In this document: positions 11,949-22,781 of the stretch, in pieces
Layout: every line of letters starts with the position of its first letter
Position numbering within the stretch: position 1 is the stretch's first letter
Source: Pyropia haitanensis
Taxonomy: Eukaryota > Rhodophyta > Bangiophyceae > Bangiales > Bangiaceae
Direction of reading: 5' to 3'
Assembly: GCA_008729055.1 (NCBI GenBank)
Contig: SDUX01000074.1
Location: 1-41,734 of the forward strand
Length of the DNA stretch: 41,734 nt
Notes under the pieces: generated by a model
What the model was told of the DNA's origin: nothing
Databases searched by the model: none
What the model saw: the letters and a program-made list of their open reading frames with translations, nothing else
Translations under genes and position numbers: made by a program

Positions 11949-12820
11949 CCCGTGGCCAGTGCCGTAACGGGCGCGCCAGTGGGGCCAAGCGGTGCCGCCG
12001 CGGTGGTGACCGGAAACTTGGCACACCGGTTGCCACGCTTGAGCGACTGCACCGCCAGGCCGTCTGTAAAGGCGGTGTTGGTGCACAGGTCGCCATCGGG
12101 GACGGCAGGCGCTTCGTGCACCTTGGTCAGCGCCTTGGCCGTCGACGCCGCCCGCCGGCACGAAAAGCAGCCCCACTGGCCAGTGTGCACCGGCAGACCG
12201 GGCACGGGACCGAGATGAGGGGCGGTGGGGGAGGCCGGCCACGGCGACGAGGAGTAGCGCTCGCGCAGAGCCGCTTGCGCCGGCTCAGCCGTGGCGGTGA
12301 GGGCGGCCAGGCTCTGCGCCACGGTAGACACCGCGTAGGCCGGCAGCTGGGAGCCTGCCGGCAGCGGCGCACCGCCCTCGGCGCCACAGGCGGCCCGCGT
12401 GGCTTGCTTGTGCGTGCGCAGGCTCAGGTGGTTCTTGAACTGCGCCGCCGACTCGATGGTCGTCTGGCAGGGCACGCAGATGACCAGCGCCGCCTGCTCC
12501 CAAACGTAGAGCCCCGTCCAGAGCGGGGGCGCCACGGTATCCGGCCCACGCGGCGGCAGCCCGGCAGGCCCCGCAGGCGGGGCGCCAGCGTCGACGCGGG
12601 GTGCATCAGACGCTGGTACTAGCGTGGGGGGGGCGGGGAGGGGCGCGATGGGCGGCCCGGGCGAGACAAATGGGGCGGTAGCACAACTGGCGGGGGGCAA
12701 GGGCGCCGCGGGAGGGGCTGCAGCAGGGACGGCAGCCGCAGCAGCAGCAGCAGCAGCAGCAGGAGGGCGGGCTGGAGTTTGCGGGGAAGGGCTGCCGGCA
12801 GGACCCGCCGCGCCGTCCAT
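5690..12820 (-). CDS. RecQ-like SF2 helicase with N-terminal C2H2 finger and recombinase-like box (helicase 1, intact)
   Basis: Intact frame of about 2,376 codons, TGA stop, from the ATG at 12820 (MDGAAGP). The frame stays open 160 codons further upstream, but that part is translated C-rich flank, and helicase 2 begins MDSRS at the equivalent place. Order of parts: alanine/proline-rich N-terminus; C2H2 finger CVPCQTTIES...HLSLRTH (about residues 113-137), as in fungal OrsD-type proteins; a long central region ending in GVRIYRQW (about 1100) and GHSTRTAATNY (about 1160), which resembles the R...HxxR...Y end of tyrosine recombinases; a RecQ motif-0-like YKSEEQRQAV; Walker A LPTGGGKT (about 1385); DEVH (about 1543); LLTATAP (about 1577); QASGRLCR motif VI (about 1870); a cysteine cluster C...CDYC (about 1950); and a C-terminal CSWC/CMNC/CDGCC zinc region. 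Expected activity: ATP-driven DNA unwinding in the nucleus. Recombinase activity is inference. Confidence 0.85.
7572..7650. repeat. GCC trinucleotide run coding poly-alanine in helicase 1
   Basis: A nearly pure GCC repeat encodes poly-alanine between helicase motifs III and VI. Similar alanine runs lie at about 8915-8955 and 11905-11950. Such in-frame runs are absent from conserved helicase blocks, so they mark tolerated linkers and are prone to length change. Confidence 0.7.
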
Positions 12821-14290
12821 GCTGGATGGGGGTAGGAGAAGGAGGGGGGGGAGAGAGGGGAGGGGAGGGCAGGGGGTGAGGAAGACGACGACTGGCGTAC
12901 AGGCCAGCCCCAGTGCAAAGGAGGGGCGTGCGATCAGTAACTGGGAAGGCGTGGAGTGGGAGGGAGGGACGTGGGGGAGCAAGACGGGCGGCGCGGCAGG
13001 TGAAGACGGCGGAAACGGCGGGAAGAGAAAGAAAAAAGGGCACTGCGGGGGGACGCTACATACGACTGGGAACGCAAGCAAGATCGCGCGCAGGGGACCT
13101 GCCGGGTTAGGGGGTGGGCAGTTGGATGAATGGGCGGGTTGGAGCGGGCCCAGTCGGCAGTCGTAACGGCAAAAAAACGGTCGGGGGGGAACGGTGGGAA
13201 TGGCGCGAAATTTTTGGACGATGGGGTAAGACGTAACGGACAGTGAGGGACGCGGATCGGGGGGAGGGGAGAGCACGAGGTACGCGGGAGGGGGAATCAC
13301 AGGTGGGGATCAATGCGGGGGAGGGCGGGCGGAGCGGGGAAATTTGACCCAGAGGGCAGGGGAGACTACTGGGCAGGGGGGCGCGGAGTAAAACGAAACG
13401 GACAGTGAGGGACGTGGATTGGGGGGCGGGGAGAGACAGAGCTACGCGGGCGGGAGGGGCAATCAAAGGTGGGGATCAATACGGGGGAGGGCGGGCGGAA
13501 GGGGGAAATTTGACCCACAGCACGGGGGAGACTGCTGGAGCGAGGGGGGCGAGGTAAAACGAAACGGACACTGAGGCACATCGAGTGGGGGGGCCGGAGG
13601 GACAAATAATGTGGAGGGGGGGGGCACGCACGGACGGGATCAACGAGGGGGGACGAGGGGAGGGAGGAAAAATGACGCACAGCACGAGAGAGAGTGCAGG
13701 TGAGGCGGGGGGACCGGCTATTTGTAACGGGCGACAGAGAGAGGGGGCTACTCGACTTAGTGCAGATGCCTACTCGAGTAGGGGGCGGGGGAGAGGGGGG
13801 AGGGGAGGGGGGATGGTGGGATTTGAATATTTGTACGCGGGAGAGGGGTGGGGGCGGGAGGAGGGACAGGGGGCAGGCGGAAATCGACTGCGAGTTGGTA
13901 GACCCGAGGGCGGGGGCGGCAGTTTCGAATGTGGGAAAGGAGAGGGGGGGAGGAGGTGCAGGGTGGCGGGAAAGAACGCAGGAGGGGCCGGAATCGACGC
14001 ATTGGAGGGGGATCGTTTCTTCCCAGCCGAGGACCAATGAGGGGCGATGGGGAAACGACGCAGAGGGTGCGAAATTGTCGCACTGGGGGGGGTTGCGTCG
14101 CTTCCAGGTCGGGGGCCAATGAGAGACGAGTTGGAAGCGACGCAGGGGGAAGGAACGTAGGGGGGAAATTGACGCGTATGGGCCACCCGGCGAAATCGAC
14201 GCAGTCTGGGGGTTCCTTACAGTTGCGTCATTTCCGAAACACTGCGAAATTGATTCATTGAGAGGGGTCCCACGTTCCTTCCGTGTATTC
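12821..14290. repeat. G-rich 5' flank of helicase 1 with tandem units of about 164 bp; no gene
   Basis: The plus strand is dominated by runs of three or more G. A repeat containing CGGACAGTGAGG and GGGGAAATTTGACCCA is seen with CGGACA/CGGACAC at 13237, 13399 and 13565, so the unit is about 162-166 bp. From about 13990 to 14260 there are scattered short motifs of the type GAAATTGACGC and GGAAACGACGCA. ORFs through this stretch on either strand are low-complexity by-products of the composition. It separates the methyltransferase-SET gene from helicase 1 and probably contains the helicase promoter, although I see no clear TATA box. Confidence 0.7.
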
Positions 14291-16660
14291 TTACCTTAGG
14301 CTTTGCACACTCAGATCAAATTCTTCATCCAACAGCCTTGACGCGCGGACATTGTCCACTTCAAAAGACACATTCGGCCCGTCCAATGCAGCCGCGGTAG
14401 ACACCTCGAGCGGATGTGCCGTTGCCCCGGATCCACCGACGCCAGCGCCACCTGCGACAGCTTTGCCACGACTGGCGTCGCCCACACGCGCGGCACCCTG
14501 TGACCGCGCAGAGTCACTCGCCGCCTCGTCGACCAAGCCGATAGACCTCGGGTCATTGACGAGACCCGCCACACACACGGGGGAAGCCACAATCCATACG
14601 CGGACGAGACCATCCGATGTCCGCTCAAACCGAAACGCGTCTTGCCCGGTCTGCCGCAAAGAGCCCGCTGCTGCTGCCGCTGAGCCTTGACCGCCGACTC
14701 CACCGCCTCCGGTCGGCACCGGAGGAGATACGAGCACCTCGAGGGCACGCTCGGTAAAGTCTTGCGCTGTGGGCGCGTGGGAGCCAAGCACCTTGGACGC
14801 GTACCGAACTGTCTTGGTGCGCTTGGCAGCCAAGTCTTGGTACACAATCGCCCCAAAGTACGGTGCGACGACAGCCCCTTGCTCGATCCGCCGCGCCGCA
14901 AACACACCAACGCCAGCGGTGCCACCGGCGAGCGTGCTGCGGGCTACGTACAAGCCCAAACGGGCCGCCTCAAAGCCGCGCAAGGCAATGGCATCTTCTA
15001 TGCCCCATGCGGCCTGCATCGGCGCCGGCCAGTCACCCAAACCGACGCCGTCCAGCCCCAACACCTGCGCCGCAACAACACGGCCCGACGCTGGCGCCGA
15101 CGGGTGCGAGTGCCGTCCAGCGCGGCCCTCGTCTGCAACAGCAGCCCACCGCGAGGCCAACAAGCGCACGAGCCCCGATGGTAGTGCCGAATGGCAGGGC
15201 AACCCGGGTGGCCCCGCCCAGTCGCGCTCGTGGTCTACAACCGCAGGTGCAAAGTCAAAAAGCGGCCCGAGTCGCCCATCCGCACCGGCAGCAGACTCCA
15301 CACAGCCCAGGGATGGAGAACTTGCCGCCGCCGCCGCACCAACTACATTTGTGCTGGCCACGCCTGCAACAGAAGTTGACCCATCACCGCGGCTGCCAAC
15401 TGCTGTAGACACAGCTTTGCCGACGACGGTCACCTCGGGGGATGCTGCTGGGCGGCGCCCTACACCGGCGACGCTCGTGCCACCACCGCCCTCACGACTG
15501 CCACCGCCGTCACTGCTCCCATCCTGTCCGAGCACAGCCAATAAGTGGGCCGCTTCTGCCCACACAGTTGCCTCCTCCGAGTCTTTGGCCAACCCGCAAA
15601 AGTTACCAATGCGGAGCTGATCCACGACAGCCCGACGTAGTCGAGGAGCCGACGACTCGATGACAGCAGCGTCTGCATCACAGCATACCGCCAGACGGTA
15701 CTGACCCATGGGAATGCTGAGACTGGCCAGCGCCGTCACGCAGGTGCCCGAAAACGGATCAACGACAAGGTCTCGAGGTTGACTGAAACGTTGGATGAGC
15801 TCCTCAATCAGCGCCAACGACTTTTGCTCGGGCCGCATCCACTTGCGGGTGCGCTTGTCACCATCGTGGCCTTCTCGCCGAACCACTTCGTGATACAGGG
15901 GCGGCCGTACATTGTCAATGACGTTGAGATGAGCAGGAAAGCGCGACGGCACAGAGTTGAATGTCCGGTAGTTGACGCTTTCGTACGCGTCTTGCGCAGT
16001 CGCGCCCGTTCGAGTCGCGTGTAGAACATACTCGACCTTGCGTGACAGGTTGGTCGAGCTCCGCCGCTGAGGAGTAAAAGCGTGCGGGTCCTTGACGATG
16101 AGGAGGGGAGCCGAATCCACGTGGAACGACGCAACGCCCGACAGGGACGACCGCTTGCCCGCCGCCCCACGGCGCCGCTTGCCCGAACGCTGTGATTCCT
16201 CTTCGTCGTCCAAGCCGCCCGCTGGATGACGCCCGTCCATGTCCATACACGCGCGAAGAAGATTCACCCACACCGGGTGCTGCTCAGGTGAGCAAAACAG
16301 CAGCAAGTGCCCGCCCGGACGAAGCAGCGAACGAAAGAGGTCGACGCACATGCGCATGTCCACGTCAGACAGCGTGTCGTGGTCGGACCACTCCTTACCA
16401 CTCAGTCGGCGGATGTTGTACGGAGGGTCGGTCAGCACCAGTTGAACTCGCCCGACGAGCGGCTGCGCGATGCCCAGGGTGCCCCCGATTGCTGCGGCAG
16501 CTGCTCCTGCGCCTGCGGATGATGGCCTACGACTCAAACGAGGACGGACAGTGCCGCTGCTGCCACTGCTGTTGTTGCCCCTGTAGCGACCGGTGCGGCT
16601 CTGACTGCCGCTGTCAGTTTGGCCGCCACGGGCACCATCGCTCCCGCTGCTTGACAGACT

Positions 16661-16691
<31 letters not shown>

Positions 16692-17298
16692 GTGCTGCCG
16701 CTGCTGCTGCTCCTTTCACTGCCGGTCCGCTGACCCATCCCCGCATCGTTGTGCGCGTCGTGCACATAGAGCAACTGCTCAAAGCGACACACATAAGTGC
16801 GAACGACAGAGTCCAGAACCCGTCGCACGTGGCGGATAGCGACCGACTCGGTCATAGGCGCCGCCGCCCGAGCACGCGATGGACGGTCGCCAGCATGCCG
16901 GGAGGATTGGCGGCCGGTGGCGGTCACGCTCGGAGAACTGCGTCTGGCGGCGGGATCAGAGCCGGCACGAAGACTGCCAACTTGTTGCGTAGTTGCCGCC
17001 GCCGCTCCCGACAGCGACGGCGCCAACGCAGGCGCCGACAGCAGCGCCGCTTTTCGGCCGCCGTCGACAGTAAAGGCAGTGAGCCCAAGCCTCACATTCC
17101 GGAGCACCCGGGGGACCGTCCCTGCTTCACCACTCCACGCCGGAGGCCGGTACCGACTAACCGTCAACGCACCCAAACGTTGCACAGGCCGCTTGCCGGT
17201 GCTAGACAGCTGCGATTCCGCCACCGCCAAGCCGGAACCTGCTGCCGCTCCAGCACGAGCGCCACTCGATTCCGCCACTGAGCCCTGTCCGCGTACCC

Positions 17299-17345
<47 letters not shown>

Positions 17346-18820
17346 GTCTGACGTCTCCCTTCGCGGACGAGCTCGGCCAGATTCTCGACGGACGTGCACG
17401 AGTGCAGATGCTCAAGCAGTCCGTGAGCAACCTGCCGAAGTTGCTCGTCGGCCAGACAGCTCCGCTTGACAACCGCCTCGCTCACGCGCTCCGAATCCCA
17501 CACCGCGGCACCACTCACAGGATTACCACACGAGTGGTACAGGTCCCACTCCAAATGGCGAGCGGCAAACGCCAGTCGGTCGAGAGGTCGAGCGAGTGCC
17601 GCGTACGCGCACGAGCGGGCACTCCAAACAAGGTACGGAGCGACCATAGCCTCGACGGTTGCAAAGCCAGCATCCCGCGCAAGCGCGTCCCACCCGCTGA
17701 TAACGGAGCGCACCACATCTCGGATCATTGCAGCGGCCGACAGCACCTGCTCCGACGCCACAGCATGTGCGCTGACAGCCGTCGGTGTGTTACGCGCGTC
17801 GGGCCGCGATTTGGTTGATCCGGAGGGGAGCCCTCGCGACGACGCTGCTACCACCAACCGAGTTAGCGACAGCCAAAGAACAATCTCAAACGATGTCGCG
17901 CCCGTAGTGGCCAAACGAACAGCTTCATCGCTCCAAGAATGGGCCGGAAGAGGTTGCTCCGCCCGCAGGGTAGTACCGGCAACTCCTCCTCCAATGACGA
18001 CTGCCATGAAAATGTCGTCCGGAATGCGCACAGCCGGTACGACGAGCGCAAGATCTGCTTCGGCTGACCGAACGACGGGTGCCGCGAAAGGCACGCCAGC
18101 TGCTTCACCAGACGATCGAACCACAGACGCAGCACAGCCCCCACCGCCCCGAAGACAGTTCAGATGCGATGAAACAACGCTGCACAATTCTTGCAAGCGC
18201 CGCTGCTGCCCGGTAACGGCAAGAACCACTTGCCACGCCCTCACGTCCAGAGGATGTTGCCGCTGCTGCACACGCACCTTGGTCACGACTTGTTCAGCAG
18301 CGCCGCCTGCGCTGTCCGACACGTCTGGAGAAGGCGTCAACGCCAAAACGACGTGGCTGCCAGGCGTACCCAGCAGACGGCCACTGGCGGCAACAAAAGG
18401 CTTGAGTCGCCACACGGCGGCGTAGATTCGCTCCGCAACAGGGTCGTCCATCCACGCCGTCAATGGGGTGAGTCTTAGCTCCACACCATTCGCCGTCACG
18501 CCAATCACGCGTGTGCTGACACCGTGCGGTGTCCGAGGCTGCCCGGGAAGATTCCGGCAATGGGTCACCGTCCACTTGACCATCTCCGTCCACCGCACGT
18601 CGGACAAGTCCACAGACGGCTCTACACCAGCAGAATCGCCTCGAGCACGAAGTGCGAACCACGAGGAAGCGACGAGCAAGTCCCGAAGATCGGCAAGACA
18701 CGCGCACACGACACCGGCAGGATAAAACTGAGCTGGGGATGCCGCGGCTGCATCCCGGACTGCATTGCAGACCACCTGCGACTGCTCCGTAACTCGGTCG
18801 ATCAACGCCGACGCTTGCAT
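14291..18820 (-). CDS. Beta-class amino-methyltransferase (N6-adenine or N4-cytosine) fused to a SET domain
   Basis: Intact frame. The ATG at 18820 (MQASALID) is the first true ATG; the frame is open 59 codons upstream but only from a GTG. The protein is about 1,509 residues. The N-terminal 500 residues match nothing I know; a poly-Ala/Gln linker follows. The methyltransferase has catalytic motif IV DPPYN (about residue 797, near 16425) before the SAM-binding motif VVDPFSGTC (about 1018, near 15760), the beta-class order, with LRPGGHLLLFCSPEQ after motif IV. The SET domain has GVGVFAARRIEQG (about 1300), GLVNDPRSIG (about 1420, in place of NHSC) and GPNVSFEVDN (about 1485). It would methylate the exocyclic amine of a DNA base and perhaps a protein lysine. 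The stop overlaps CTAAGGTAAGAA, a good 5' splice-site match, so a further 3' exon is possible. Which base is methylated cannot be read from the motifs alone. Confidence 0.8.
17294..17344. repeat. CTG/CAG trinucleotide run in the methyltransferase-SET gene
   Basis: A GCT/CTG repeat of roughly fifteen units. In the gene's frame it encodes poly-alanine in the linker ahead of the methyltransferase domain, a likely length-variable site. Confidence 0.7.
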
Positions 18821-18963
18821 CCCCGCAGGCACGCAGAGAGACACGGCGAATACTGTCCGGTTGATTACGGACGAGGACACGGGTGACTTGGGCTGAAATC
18901 GTGAGAGTACACGACGAGCGTCCTCTCTCCACACACGTGACAATTGCGACGCGGAGGCACCGA

Positions 18964-18970
18964 TTAAATA
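18964..18970 (-). promoter_or_regulatory. Weak TATA-like box upstream of the methyltransferase-SET gene
   Basis: The minus strand reads TATTTAA 144 bp upstream of the ATG at 18820. It lies inside the upstream-open stretch, which argues against the GTG at 18997 being a real start. The match is imperfect and the spacing differs from the other genes. Confidence 0.25.
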
Positions 18971-19091
18971 GACATTCCGCCGCCAAAAAACGCGCACACG
19001 TTACGAATACGGGTCGTTAAATGAATGCATACTATTTCACATCTCACGGATTCGGATCAAAACTGACGGCGACAGACAGACGGGTGCGTCG

Positions 19092-20460
19092 GGGTTCCGT
19101 AGTACTACGGAACCCGCCGACTGCATGGGTGGCACTGGGACCAATTTGGGACCGGAACACAGCAACTACTTACAACTACAATGGTATTTGACAACATTAC
19201 TGTGACCCCGATTTGCTGAAAATTCCATGGCGCTTCCGTAGTACTACGGAAGCGACCTGGCCGACACACCATCGCTGCGGCTCGAAATCACACCCTCATC
19301 GCCCTCCCACATATTCTCTGCTGACAGACATGCCCAAAGACGCACCAGCCATTACAACCGGGGTGAGGGCACATCCATAGTAGTAGATCAGAACTCGCCC
19401 GCTGCGTGGGTGGCCTAGTGCCCAAAGTGAGACCAACGTTCATGCGAAGATTGCACGTACACCCATACTTGGCCGACTAAAAGGGACTTCAACACGTCCG
19501 CGAGACTGCCGCGGCTCGAAATCATGCCGTCTTCCCTCTTCTACAAATTTGCTGCCGACAGACATCACCACGGATGCGTGGGCCGAGACCACCAGCTGTA
19601 AGACTGTTGCGTAGTACTACGGAACTCGACCGCCGGGCAGGTGGCCCTTGGACCGAATTGGGAAATAAGTCTTAGCGACAATTGCAAATACACCGATACT
19701 TGGCCACGACACAATGACCTCGACTGGATACAAAATCCATGGCGCTTCCGTAGTACTACGGAAGCCACCTCGACAGCGCGAGCCTGCCGCGGCTCGAAAT
19801 CATGCCGTCATCCCTCTTCTACAAATTTGCTGCCGACAGACATCACCACGGATGCGTGGGCCGAGACCACCAGCTGTAAGGCTGTTCCGTAGTACTACGG
19901 AACTCGACCGCCGGGCAGGTGGCCCTTGGACCGAATTGGGAAATAAGTCTTAGCGACAATTGCAAATACACCGATACTGGGCCACGACACAATGACCTCG
20001 ACTGGATACAAAATCCATGGCGCTTCCGTAGTACTACGGAAGCCACCTCGACAGCGCGAGCCTGCCGCGGCTCGAAATCATGCCGTCTCCCTCTTCTACA
20101 AATTTGCTGCCGACAGACATCACCACGGATGCGTGGGCCGAGACCACCAGCTGTAAGGCTGTTCCGTAGTACTACGGAACTCGACCGCCGGGCAGGTGGC
20201 CCTTGGACCAAATTGGGATGTGAATCTGTGCGACACTTGCAAATACATGGATACTTGGCCAAGACACAATGACCCCGACTGCATGAAAATTCCATGGCGC
20301 TTCCGTAGTACTACGGAACTCGCCCGCTGGGTCAGTCGCCCTCGGACCAACTGGGGGGGGCCAAATATGTCCGAAATTGGCAAGTACAAGGATACTTGGC
20401 GAACACAAAAGAACTCCGACTCATTGAAAATTCCATGACACTTCCGTAGTACTACGGAAG
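19092..20460. repeat. Palindrome array at 139-bp period (core CCGTAGTACTACGG)
   Basis: The core starts at 19097, 19236, 19609 (one mismatch), 19748, 19887, 20026, 20164, 20303 and 20444; a decayed copy CCATAGTAGTAGATCA starts at 19375. Consecutive spacings are 139, 139, (234), 139, 139, 139, 138, 139 and 141 bp. Several are longer perfect palindromes, up to 24 bp (19092-19115 and 19231-19254). Two alternating spacer types make a higher-order unit of about 278 bp: CCGAGACCACCAGC recurs at 19583, 19861 and 20138. One spacer type contains CCGCGGCTCGAAATCATGCC, the other GGACCGAATTGGGAAAT. The array lies between the methyltransferase promoter and the 3' end of the right ParB-dioxygenase gene. No credible gene lies inside. 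Confidence 0.93.
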
Positions 20461-20522
20461 AGACCTCGACACATCCAGAAAAAGAACAAAGATGAAGCGA
20501 GACGCAGTCTCCCTCGATGGAT

Positions 20523-22781
20523 CTACTCAAACCGCCCGTCCATGTCGCCCAAGTCTTCGTAGAAATAGTCGTCAGGTGTCGTCGGGTTGTACTCATCGGC
20601 GGGCATTTCTTCAGGCAACTCTTCCAACGTAGTCGGAGGTTGCGGCGGGGAGGGCGCCACAGAACTGCCTTCTTCTTCCACAACCGGCGGTGGGTTGGGA
20701 TCCAGCATCTCGGGAGGGGCCGCAGGAGGTTCGGCAGCCCCCCCAGGAGGCACCCGTGGAGACGTCGCCTCGGCCGGCTGCTCCGCGTCAGTCCGCGGAA
20801 GATGGGAGGTGTCGTCTTGGCGGGGAGGCGACCGCGAACTGGGTGAAGGCGTCCTGTCCTCGTCAGGAGGCCGCTTGGCCATTCGGGCAGAACCCAGACC
20901 GGCCTCGGCATCTGCGACGCCTTGGCGCCGCGCTGCCGCTTCGTCCGTCACAAAGACGTCCGGGTCGACGAGGAAGACGCGGTCTTGGACGGTGTGGTCC
21001 GGATGCGTCAAGTACATGTGCGTCCGGACGCTGCGCTTGTACTTGATCTCGGCGGGTGCCACCCCAGACAGCCGCACTCGGTCGTCTTCGGCTCCAGCAC
21101 CGGCGTGGACCAAGTCGGCGCGCAAGATGACAGCCGAGTTGGGCGGGACGACCAGTATCTCGGGCAAAACGACCCGCTTGGACTGGTCCCCTTCCTCCAG
21201 CCGACGAGCGACCAGCACGCTGCCTGGCCACACAACAAGCACAAAGCCGTCCGCCCCAGACGACATGACGAAGAAGCTCTTTGCGGGCGGCATCTTGTAC
21301 GTGGTGTGCGAAACAAATTGCACCTCATCGTCAGAGGCGTCTGCAGCAGCGCCAGAAGGACCAGGCTGAGCACGCCCGCCACCGCGGCGGCCGTCGCCGA
21401 CGGCAGGCGAGTCCACGTCGCGACCGTCCTCGTCTGAATCGAGAAGGATGGCAAAGTCGACGTGAGGGGACTGCCGCTTGGCTTGATCGGTCGTCAAAAG
21501 GATGCGCGACCCCATCGCGGGCGCGCGCTGCTGGACAGGCGCCTTGGGCCGGCCCTCCACCGCAGCCACCGCCTTGAGCACGTAGTGGGAGAGCGCCGCC
21601 AGCGACGCGTCGACCACCAGCTTGGCCTTGAACACCGACTGCTCCTGGTCGTCATCGCTGCTGCGGACCGCATCCAACCGATACATCAGCCGCCCTTGGC
21701 CAGCGCGCGTCTCGCTTGCCCCTTCTTCCGGGTCGGCGCAGTTGATGATATAAGACCAGCCCGAGGGGTCTTGAGCTGCATCCGTCCCTTCGCGAGCGGC
21801 GACTGCCGCCATGTGCTGCTCCCCAGGCCAGCGGTTGAGCGCACTCGTGAGGACAACGTCGACTGCGTTGCCGGCGGCGGCGTCTACGGCCGCGTCGACG
21901 GCGCCGTCCTCGGCAGCCCTGTCTCCCGACACGCGAGCAGCCCCCTTGAGGATGACCCACCCACGCTCGACAAGCTGGGTGGCCAGCGGCAGACAAGCCA
22001 TCTTGACGACAAGGTGGGCGGCACGGGTTTCGACCGACTCTGCCGACGTGGTCAAGGCCCCACGGCCAGTGCACAGGACGCCGCCGATTGCGTCGTCCGG
22101 CATCCACTGAAGCGCCGTCGACAGTAGGTACTCCTTTGCCAGCAGGTCGATGTGAGCCCAGTCTTGACGGTCAAGGAAGTCACGGCTCTGGTGCTCGTCG
22201 GGCAGGAGCTCAGCAAACTCGGGCATTAACCAGTCGTCTTCAGCCGACAACTGCTCGGCAAGCGACCGCCGATTCTCCGCAGCCGCCGCCCGACGACTCT
22301 CACAAACCGGCGGAACCGCCATGACGTCGGCCTTGCCTGCCCGCCGAGGGCGCTTGCTCTGCCGCTTGGATGTTGGCGCGCTCAGTCGTCGCTTGACTGG
22401 CCGACGGCTTGACCTCGTCACCCGTTCGGCCGGCGCCTGCGGGACTGTCGAAGCCCGCGACGGGTGTGCACCTGCAGCAGCAACGGCAGCAGCCGGCGCA
22501 GCGGGAGCAGCTGCGGCGCCGGCGGCCACGTCGTCGTCCGAACCCTCACTGCTGCTGCCGTCGTCGTCCTGGTTTGACTGAGCCCGCTTCCGGCTCGGCT
22601 CAATCTCATCCGAAGACCGCGCGCGACGACGACGCTTGCGCTTTGGCCGGCGGCGCCTCTCAGGTGCGGCGCCTGACGAGCCAGCCACGGCCGCAGGCGG
22701 ACGGCGAGGCGCAGACCCGGCCGCAGCTTGCCCGGGCGGACGAGAAGGACCGCCGGGAGCGGCACCTGCCGGGCCAGCCAC
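20523..22781 (-). CDS. 2OG-Fe(II) dioxygenase half of ParB-dioxygenase fusion, right copy
   Basis: This frame ends at a TAG at 20523. Its nominal start is a GTG, and the frame continues open and in register with the 46-residue repeats to about 23090, so I read it as the 3' part of the gene starting at 28673. A basic K/R stretch (RRPKRKRRRR) is followed by a helical region, TQLVERGWVIL, and the oxygenase core: H-V-D at 21455-21463, FFVMSSGADGFVLVVWPGS, LVHAGAG with the second histidine at about 21105-21107, and VRTHMYL with the likely 2-oxoglutarate-binding arginine. The C-terminal 150 residues are acidic and proline-rich. The same fold follows the same ParB domain in the left copy, so the fusion is not an assembly accident. 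The enzyme would oxidise its substrate using Fe(II), O2 and 2-oxoglutarate; the substrate is unknown. Confidence 0.7.
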   Translation of the reverse strand: MAGPAGAAPGGPSRPPGQAAAGSAPRRPPAAVAGSSGAAPERRRRPKRKRRRRARSSDEIEPSRKRAQSNQDDDGSSSEGSDDDVAAGAAAAPAAPAAAVAAAGAHPSRASTVPQAPAERVTRSSRRPVKRRLSAPTSKRQSKRPRRAGKADVMAVPPVCESRRAAAAENRRSLAEQLSAEDDWLMPEFAELLPDEHQSRDFLDRQDWAHIDLLAKEYLLSTALQWMPDDAIGGVLCTGRGALTTSAESVETRAAHLVVKMACLPLATQLVERGWVILKGAARVSGDRAAEDGAVDAAVDAAAGNAVDVVLTSALNRWPGEQHMAAVAAREGTDAAQDPSGWSYIINCADPEEGASETRAGQGRLMYRLDAVRSSDDDQEQSVFKAKLVVDASLAALSHYVLKAVAAVEGRPKAPVQQRAPAMGSRILLTTDQAKRQSPHVDFAILLDSDEDGRDVDSPAVGDGRRGGGRAQPGPSGAAADASDDEVQFVSHTTYKMPPAKSFFVMSSGADGFVLVVWPGSVLVARRLEEGDQSKRVVLPEILVVPPNSAVILRADLVHAGAGAEDDRVRLSGVAPAEIKYKRSVRTHMYLTHPDHTVQDRVFLVDPDVFVTDEAAARRQGVADAEAGLGSARMAKRPPDEDRTPSPSSRSPPRQDDTSHLPRTDAEQPAEATSPRVPPGGAAEPPAAPPEMLDPNPPPVVEEEGSSVAPSPPQPPTTLEELPEEMPADEYNPTTPDDYFYEDLGDMDGRFE

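Noticed and set aside
12821..13300. 160-residue N-terminal extension of helicase 1
   Set aside because: Proline/serine composition follows the C-rich flank, and helicase 2 starts at the equivalent of the ATG at 12820.
19092..20460. CRISPR array
   Set aside because: The repeats are short full palindromes and the spacers are copies of each other, not unique; no cas genes are present.
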